Of a stretch of 64,000 nt of DNA, positions 59,566 to 64,000 are shown piece after piece (the stretch's first letter is position 1; each line of letters begins with the position of its first letter). The notes under the pieces were generated by a model. That model did not search any database. It was not told where the DNA came from and worked only from the letters and a program-made list of their open reading frames with translations. This DNA is from Psychrobacter sp. P11F6 (GTDB lineage Bacteria > Pseudomonadota > Gammaproteobacteria > Pseudomonadales > Moraxellaceae), in assembly GCF_001435295.1 (NCBI RefSeq), contig NZ_CM003594.1:1426001-1490000 (forward strand), read 5' to 3'. Both the position numbers and the translations under genes were made by a program.

Positions 59566-60864
59566 ATGTCAAATATTACACTTGCTCATTTTTCTGATAA
59601 CCTCAGCATCTCTAATAATACTGTGAGTGGGATACAGGTAAGTGCCATTCCACTGGCGCTTTATATTCATATCCCGTGGTGTGTCAAAAAATGCCCTTAT
59701 TGTGATTTTAATTCGCATGAGCTGCCGATGGATATGCAACTATCTATGTATGACGAATATGTGGATGCGCTGCTGTCAGATGCCGCCATGCAGCAGTCGT
59801 TAACCCAAGCGCGTGAAATCAGTTCGATTTTTATCGGTGGTGGTACGCCTTCACTGCTACCCATTGCGCAATACCAGCGATTGTTTACTGGCTTACGTAA
59901 CATTTTTAAGTTTGCTGATGGCATTGAAGTGACCATGGAAGCCAATCCGGGCACGCTTGAGCATGCGCCTTTTGCTCAATATTTAGAGGTGGGTATCAAT
60001 CGTTTGTCGATAGGTGTACAAAGTTTTGCGGCTGATAAGCTCAAAACCCTTGGTCGCATACATGACCCTGCACAAGCATTGTCAGCGATTCGTGCGGCTC
60101 GCGCAGCTGGGTTTGAGCGAGTCAATGTCGATTTGATGCATGGGCTGCCGCAGCAAACGATGAATGAGGCGCTGGACGATATCCAGATGGCACATGATGC
60201 TGGGGCGACGCATATCTCTTGGTATCAATTAACGATTGAGCCCAACACCGTATTTTACCGCAGCCAGCCGATTTTGCCAGATGAGGATAACTTGGCAGAT
60301 ATTGAGCAGGCAGGTCAAGCGTTGTTGCAGCAATTGGGCTACCACAATTACGAAGTATCCGCGTGGGCAGGCGCGTCAGATAAAGCATGCCGTCACAATG
60401 TTAATTACTGGCAATTTGGTGACTACTTAGCGATTGGTGCAGGCGCACATGGTAAAGTAACGATTGCTCATGAAGCATCAGCATTAACAGAGAATGGCTC
60501 AAAGAATGACTTGCTAGCAGATTCTGGTATTTATCGTTTTAGTAAGTCACGATTGCCTAAAGATTATGTGGATTATCAAGATATCCCTGACTCTTCTATT
60601 AAACAAAGCGCACCAAAAATGGTGGGTTGGCAGGAAATTGATAGTGAGGAGTTGGTGAGTGAGTTTATGCTGAATGCGCTACGTCTACATGATGGCGTCG
60701 CTTGGTCGATGTTTACCGCAAGGACAGGGCTTAGTGATGATGATATTGCTGTACAAGTGGCGCAATTGATTACTCAGGGATTGCTAGTAGACAATACTGA
60801 ACGACTACAGCCAACGCTATTGGGTCAACGTTATCTCAATCAGATATTGCGAGCTTTCTTATAA
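59566..60864 (+). CDS. hemW: Radical SAM haem chaperone HemW
   Basis: A radical SAM protein of 432 residues resembling HemW, formerly annotated as oxygen-independent coproporphyrinogen oxidase, which binds haem and delivers it to targets such as respiratory nitrate reductase. The [4Fe-4S] motif CVKKCPYC (CxxxCxxC, in IPWCVKKCPYCDFNSHEL) lies at about residues 38-45. FIGGGTPSLL, RLSIGVQSFAADKLKTLGR, and INVDLMHGLPQQT-like stretches follow. The two-residue HemW-specific spacing rather than HemN's longer N terminus supports the call. The C-terminal winged-helix region ends LNQILRAFL. No binding site is obvious. Confidence 0.93.
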   Translation: MSNITLAHFSDNLSISNNTVSGIQVSAIPLALYIHIPWCVKKCPYCDFNSHELPMDMQLSMYDEYVDALLSDAAMQQSLTQAREISSIFIGGGTPSLLPIAQYQRLFTGLRNIFKFADGIEVTMEANPGTLEHAPFAQYLEVGINRLSIGVQSFAADKLKTLGRIHDPAQALSAIRAARAAGFERVNVDLMHGLPQQTMNEALDDIQMAHDAGATHISWYQLTIEPNTVFYRSQPILPDEDNLADIEQAGQALLQQLGYHNYEVSAWAGASDKACRHNVNYWQFGDYLAIGAGAHGKVTIAHEASALTENGSKNDLLADSGIYRFSKSRLPKDYVDYQDIPDSSIKQSAPKMVGWQEIDSEELVSEFMLNALRLHDGVAWSMFTARTGLSDDDIAVQVAQLITQGLLVDNTERLQPTLLGQRYLNQILRAFL

Positions 60865-60923
60865 TTGGAGATATTCACGGCGTCTTTGATGTCAGTCTTC
60901 ACGATCGAAAAATAAAGTCATAA

Positions 60924-60956
60924 AAAAAGGCTTATCACGTAAATGATAAGCCTTTC
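60924..60956 (-). terminator. Terminator after the entericidin-like gene
   Basis: Perfect twelve-base arms AAAGGCTTATCA / TGATAAGCCTTT around a five-base loop. On the minus strand it is followed by TTTTTTT, so it ends the entericidin-like gene; on the plus side, 60 bp past hemW, the T-run is weaker. Confidence 0.88.
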
Positions 60957-60979
60957 AAATACTCAAAAAAAATCAATAC

Positions 60980-61120
60980 TTAGATTTTATTTTGTACGTC
61001 TTGTGCGCCGCCAGTAACAGCTTCGCCAGCGCTTGATACGTCTTGGCCCAAACCTTTAAAAGTGTTGCAACCAGTTAGAACAAACATAGCAGTTAAAGAT
61101 GCGATGATTAATTTTTTCAT
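60980..61120 (-). CDS. Entericidin-like small lipoprotein
   Basis: A 46-residue lipoprotein with the entericidin pattern: signal MKKLIIASLTAMFVL, lipobox LTGC (Cys18), then NTFKGLGQDVSSAGEAV and a short Gly/Gln/Asp-rich end. Entericidins A and B are small antidote and toxin lipoproteins of E. coli, and many genomes carry one copy of unknown role. GAGGA lies seven bases before the ATG, a strong site. It is convergent with hemW and followed by a clear terminator, which supports a real, well-expressed gene despite its length. Confidence 0.9.
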   Translation of the reverse strand: MKKLIIASLTAMFVLTGCNTFKGLGQDVSSAGEAVTGGAQDVQNKI

Positions 61121-61422
61121 AATAGAATCCTCAAAAATGGGTCGTTATAAATAATAACAGTGATGCTAAGCATTAGGCTTGAGCCTCACTGAGGGGTTAT
61201 TGGATAAGATAATAATTGATAAATACTATCTCGATATCCGTTAGAGACATCATAGTGAAAGTTAAAAACTGTGCAAAGTATCAAAATGTAATTATTGGCA
61301 GTAAACTGTAACTTTTAATTACCTTTTGCTCAGAAATTCAAATAACCATCATTTTAGTAGAGTCTGTCCACGTTATCTTGGATCGACGATAATATGCAGA
61401 TTTGACGACTTAAGGAGTCGAT
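61121..61422. other. Divergent entericidin/trmL intergenic region
   Basis: About 300 bp, AT-rich, carrying two divergent promoters presumably; no hairpin terminator or RNA gene recognised. Confidence 0.4.
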
Positions 61423-61995
61423 ATGACCACTCATGTTGTGTTGGTAGCGCCCAAAATGCCTAGTAACACGGGCAATATTATCCGCTTATGTGCCAACACG
61501 GGCGCGCAGCTACACTTGGTCAGGCCATTAGGGTTTGAGCTTGATGATAAAAAGCTGCGGCGTGCAGGTTTGGATTATCATGAATACGCGCACCTACAAG
61601 TACATGATGATTGGGCAGCAGCAAAACTGGCGCTACAGGCAGCGGATTGTCATATTGTCACAGCATTGACCACTAAACTGAGCAAGCCTTTTTATGACTA
61701 TGACTTTAGTGTGCAACAGATGGCTGCCGAATCTGATAGTGCTCTGATGCCTGAGCAGATACCTAATGTCGCCTTAGTATTTGGCTCTGAAACAGCAGGT
61801 CTGGCAGATGATATACGTGAAGATATCGGCGCTGATCACTGGTTGCGATTGCCTATGCTGGCTGATTCACGCAGTTTGAACTTATCGAATAGTGTGGCGA
61901 TATGTCTGTATGAGGTCTGGCGTCAGCAAGGCTTCACTGGTGATGAAGGTCGTAGTATCGGGTATGAGACGTTGACAGTGTACGATCCAAAATAG
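61423..61995 (+). CDS. trmL: tRNA (cytidine(34)/uridine(34)-2'-O)-methyltransferase TrmL
   Basis: TrmL methylates the ribose of wobble nucleotide 34 in leucine tRNAs and belongs to the SPOUT (knotted) methyltransferases. The 190-residue protein has the family motifs PKMPSNTGNIIRLCANTGA (motif 1), VFGSETAGLADDIRED and the knot segment LPMLADSRSLNLSNSVAICLYEVWRQ. The first two-thirds with RPLGFELDDKKLRRAGLDYHEYA match TrmL more than TrmH. AAGGAG lies before the ATG with a good spacing. It is close to the tusDCBE genes, which act on the same position of other tRNAs, but on the other strand. Confidence 0.95.
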   Translation: MTTHVVLVAPKMPSNTGNIIRLCANTGAQLHLVRPLGFELDDKKLRRAGLDYHEYAHLQVHDDWAAAKLALQAADCHIVTALTTKLSKPFYDYDFSVQQMAAESDSALMPEQIPNVALVFGSETAGLADDIREDIGADHWLRLPMLADSRSLNLSNSVAICLYEVWRQQGFTGDEGRSIGYETLTVYDPK

Positions 61996-62077
61996 CCGTG
62001 CATTTTTTACTGATTGCAGGCGATGATCCAACATTCAGGTATTCATCGCCATTCATATATCTTATAAGCCATATATC

Positions 62078-62434
62078 CTACAAACAGTTGGGTGGTTTGG
62101 GCAGACCGGCAAGGCGATTAACATGGCGGGCAACCAAGCCAGTGTTGAATAACTGCTGTAGTTTCTGATTGCTAATATCATGCTCTGGCAAGGTTTTCTG
62201 TAACCATTTAATCAGTGGGCGCGTGGCTGGTGCGTGATTAAACTGAGTAAAAAATGCCCGTACCTGTTGTAAAATTTGTAAATGCTCAGTTTCTAGATGC
62301 ACCTCTAGAGTGTCGGCCAATTGCTGAGCGACATCAGGGGTCCAGATATTATGGTCACATAAATGACCGTCTTGATCCAATTCAACGTTGATTGCCGCTG
62401 TTATATCGTGATTAATCGTATTATCGTTATTCAT
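62078..62434 (-). CDS. tusE: Sulfur relay protein TusE/DsrC family
   Basis: TusE takes sulfur from TusBCD and hands it to MnmA. The 118-residue protein matches DsrC/TusE: an N-terminal region DGHLCDHNIWTPDVAQQLAD with the first Cys, then the helical part, and a C-terminal arm in which the second-last residue is Cys (LAGLPKPPNCL), the persulfide-carrying residue. Its start overlaps the tusB stop by four bases (ATGA), indicating translational coupling. It is the last gene of tusDCBE. Confidence 0.95.
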   Translation of the reverse strand: MNNDNTINHDITAAINVELDQDGHLCDHNIWTPDVAQQLADTLEVHLETEHLQILQQVRAFFTQFNHAPATRPLIKWLQKTLPEHDISNQKLQQLFNTGLVARHVNRLAGLPKPPNCL

Positions 62435-62820
62435 AGGGCGATGGTCACTACTTTATCAAACCCCGCATTATTAGCATCGGTATTACTAACACTGGTATTA
62501 CTAGCATTGGTATTACTAAAATTGGTACTCTGAGTTAGATTGACCCATTCTTCATCGGTTAACAGCCCACTCAACTTGGTCTCTAGATTGAGCTTCGCAC
62601 TGGTATTGGTACTCAGCTGCGCCACATCATCGGCTAAGGCATAAATATTTGCGATGCCTTGTATTTCACTGTCACTCAAATAGGCATCAAGCCAACTGAT
62701 AAAAGCCACGGTGCTACCAAGCAAGAGAATACTGTCACCGGTGCGCCATGTCCGTGACATCTCATCGACACTGCGCCTGAGCATATCCATTGTGCTGTGT
62801 ATTTGATATAAAGTTGCCAT
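62431..62820 (-). CDS. tusB: Sulfur relay protein TusB/DsrH-like
   Basis: The 129-residue protein is the third gene of the set and reads like DsrH/TusB: MATLYQIHSTMDMLRRSVDEM then DSILLLGSTVAF. Usual family length is about 95-100; the extra comes from an Asn/Ser/Thr-rich insertion near the C terminus (about residues 98-118, SNTxx repeats) made of 15-bp tandem repeats. The core and the position between tusC and tusE support the call, with less certainty than for its neighbours because conservation in this family is weak. Confidence 0.85.
   Translation of the reverse strand: MATLYQIHSTMDMLRRSVDEMSRTWRTGDSILLLGSTVAFISWLDAYLSDSEIQGIANIYALADDVAQLSTNTSAKLNLETKLSGLLTDEEWVNLTQSTNFSNTNASNTSVSNTDANNAGFDKVVTIAL
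62479..62530 (+). repeat. 15-bp tandem repeat in tusB
   Basis: GGTATTACTA recurs at 62479, 62494 and 62509, and a partial copy begins at 62524, a strict 15-bp period on the plus strand, encoding SNTxx pentapeptides on the minus strand. Whole units keep the frame. Confidence 0.85.
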
Positions 62821-62934
62821 AACAGTGTCCGATTCGTTGCTAGATTTAGGATAAGGCGTATCCTCATTCTCATCTCTATTTTTAAAATGAGGACAAGCCC
62901 TAGTATTTAAAGTATTACAAATAAACTTGCGAGG

Positions 62935-63258
62935 CTAAAAGCGTAGTATTTGCTCAAAGTCTGAAGCGTTCACCACTTCAGGTATCAATGTCAATTGTGA
63001 AGCCAAATCAATAGGCAGCATACCCGTGACCCACCCGCTAAAGACATCGTCAGGTAGCCAAGCGGCTGGCATGTCATATAGCTCAAGCGACTGAATCATG
63101 CCATGCAAACGCGACGCAGGCTGCATCAACAAGCCAAAAACAGGCGCATCCAAATACAGCTGTACTTCATGACCAAAGGTCGCTAGCGTTAATGCAAGCG
63201 CACAGCCTTCATAACTTGCCATTTCAGTCGGCGTGAGCAGCTGAATTAATAATTTCAT
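62935..63258 (-). CDS. tusC: Sulfur relay protein TusC/DsrF-like
   Basis: A 107-residue DsrEFH-family protein. MKLLIQLLTPTEMASYEGCALALTLATFGHEVQLYLDAPVFGLL is the typical Rossmann-like half (described as residues 1-44), though shorter than the E. coli TusC (about 119). AGGAG lies six bases before the ATG. It lies between tusD and tusB; the spacing of 72 and 114 bp suggests one transcript. The identity rests partly on position between D and B. Confidence 0.85.
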   Translation of the reverse strand: MKLLIQLLTPTEMASYEGCALALTLATFGHEVQLYLDAPVFGLLMQPASRLHGMIQSLELYDMPAAWLPDDVFSGWVTGMLPIDLASQLTLIPEVVNASDFEQILRF

Positions 63259-63329
63259 GGTTAACTCCTAATCTAATTGGTCGCTGACAGTTATTATCAT
63301 AAAATATAATCTGTCTGCACGGCAAGTCA

Positions 63330-63761
63330 TCAAAACTGCATCAAACGACAGTCGCCTTGCATCATCATCGCAAGCTCACTCAGTCCGACCAGTGAAAAGC
63401 CAGTGGCAAGGTTGTCACCATTAAGTTGATGGCGTTTGCTGTTATCTGTGTCGCTAATGCCGCGACTGAGTGCAGTACTGACACAGACAGGCAGCGCTAA
63501 CTGGAACTGCTCAGCGAGCGTTTGCCACTCTTTGGTCAAATTAATTTGATCCGCCGACTGCCAGCGTAAACCATTGGCCGTATGCGCCGCATCGCCATAA
63601 AAAAACACGTTTAAGGTGATATTATCTAAGGTGACATTGTCATTGGTATCTTTATTATTGGCGGCATTTTTGAGATAAGCGCGTGCATAACGTAGCGCTA
63701 AATGGGCAAGTGGGTGGCTAGGATCAGCAGTAATCAGAAGCAATGGGGTCATGGTTGTCAT
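63330..63761 (-). CDS. tusD: Sulfurtransferase TusD/DsrE
   Basis: TusD accepts a persulfide from TusA in the relay that supplies MnmA. The protein has about 143 residues from ATG 63761 (a TTG at 63776 is in frame; another ATG at 63752). It has the family's ADPSHPLAHLALRYARAYL, VFFYGDAAHTANGLRW, and the active-site Cys in LPVCVSTALSRG. E. coli TusD is about 128 residues; the excess is an Asn/Asp/Thr-rich insertion (about residues 30-48, KDTNDNVTLDNITLN). It starts the tusDCBE set, reading leftwards. Confidence 0.93.
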   Translation of the reverse strand: MTTMTPLLLITADPSHPLAHLALRYARAYLKNAANNKDTNDNVTLDNITLNVFFYGDAAHTANGLRWQSADQINLTKEWQTLAEQFQLALPVCVSTALSRGISDTDNSKRHQLNGDNLATGFSLVGLSELAMMMQGDCRLMQF

Positions 63762-63977
63762 AAGAGCTCTTTTCAATCATCTGCGCTAAAGTTGTTTATG
63801 CTACCATAAAGCGCTCAAAAGCAAATAGGGTCACTGTCATTAAACGTAGTTTTATATTAAATACCGACATATTGCGTATCGTTAGTTGATGCTGTGACTG
63901 CTTCGTAAGAAAAAACGATAAACTTATGCGCTAAGTTCACGTAGTCTTATTACTCTATGCAAGGAGTTATGTTCCCT

Positions 63978-64000
63978 ATGTCACCCGCTATGCCTTCACG
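63978..64000 (+). CDS. Possible start of a gene running off the right edge
   Basis: AAGGAG at 63961-63966 lies upstream of ATG 63978 (another in-frame ATG at 63969) and the frame stays open to the end of the window (MSPAMPS). Only seven codons are visible, so the product cannot be named, and the call rests on the strong binding site alone. Confidence 0.35.

Overview
The window looks like chromosomal DNA of a gammaproteobacterium of the family Moraxellaceae, most likely Psychrobacter. This rests on moderate GC content, protein sequences that read like Psychrobacter and Acinetobacter homologues, Asn/Asp/Gln-rich linkers inside housekeeping proteins, and the gene neighbourhoods bamD<>rluD-pgeF and tolQRAB. 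That assignment is by recognition, not by a search. I saw no rRNA, tRNA, insertion sequence, prophage or CRISPR array. This is mainly core chromosome with small accessory patches.

Layout. 1-3.4 kb: start of rpoD (runs off the left edge) and dnaG. 3.5-8.9 kb: bamD, divergent rluD-pgeF, a WrbA-like flavodoxin and a small lipoprotein. 9.5-13.5 kb: a three-gene periplasmic redox cluster (triheme cytochrome c, Tat-exported FAD amine oxidase, cytochrome c lipoprotein). 13.6-17.7 kb: tolQ-tolR-tolA, a secreted TolA C-terminal paralogue, then tolB, with no pal. 18.2-24.2 kb: NCS2 purine permease, then proline catabolism with putA followed by a separate gene for the PutA C-terminal domain. 24.3-32.7 kb: RoxA-like oxygenase, lipoprotein, purB, a secreted DUF11/SdrD-B-like protein, mnmA, ispF, grxD and a hypothetical gene. 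33-37.5 kb: mnmG, AEC transporter, ornithine cyclodeaminase-like gene and a small membrane protein. 37.5-43 kb: LLM flavin oxidoreductase, CysB-type regulator, an AT-rich HAD phosphatase and katG. 43.6-50.6 kb: ampG, prmC, moeB-like, UbiB-family kinase, MFS permease and an Lrp regulator divergent from leuA. 50.8-55.6 kb: leuA, a secreted protein and accB-accC. 55.8-61.1 kb: MATE pump, a coiled-coil lipoprotein, EVE protein, hemW and entericidin. 61.4-64 kb: trmL, tusDCBE and the possible start of another gene.

Functional links. Wobble-base tRNA modification is unusually well represented: MnmG (mnm5U34), MnmA and TusBCD-TusE (s2U34) and TrmL (2'-O-methylation at 34). Envelope integrity is served by BamD, Tol proteins and several lipoproteins. 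RluD, PrmC and the RoxA-like oxygenase act on the ribosome or release factors. The redox cluster at 9.5-13.5 kb probably oxidises an amine or amino acid in the periplasm and passes electrons to cytochrome c rather than oxygen.

The observations I rate highest are the amine oxidase-cytochrome cluster, the PutA C-terminal domain as its own gene, the secreted TolA domain-III paralogue between tolA and tolB, and three independent 15-bp in-frame tandem repeats (two in the redox cluster, one in tusB). Many genes end at strong intrinsic terminators, several of them bidirectional between convergent genes.
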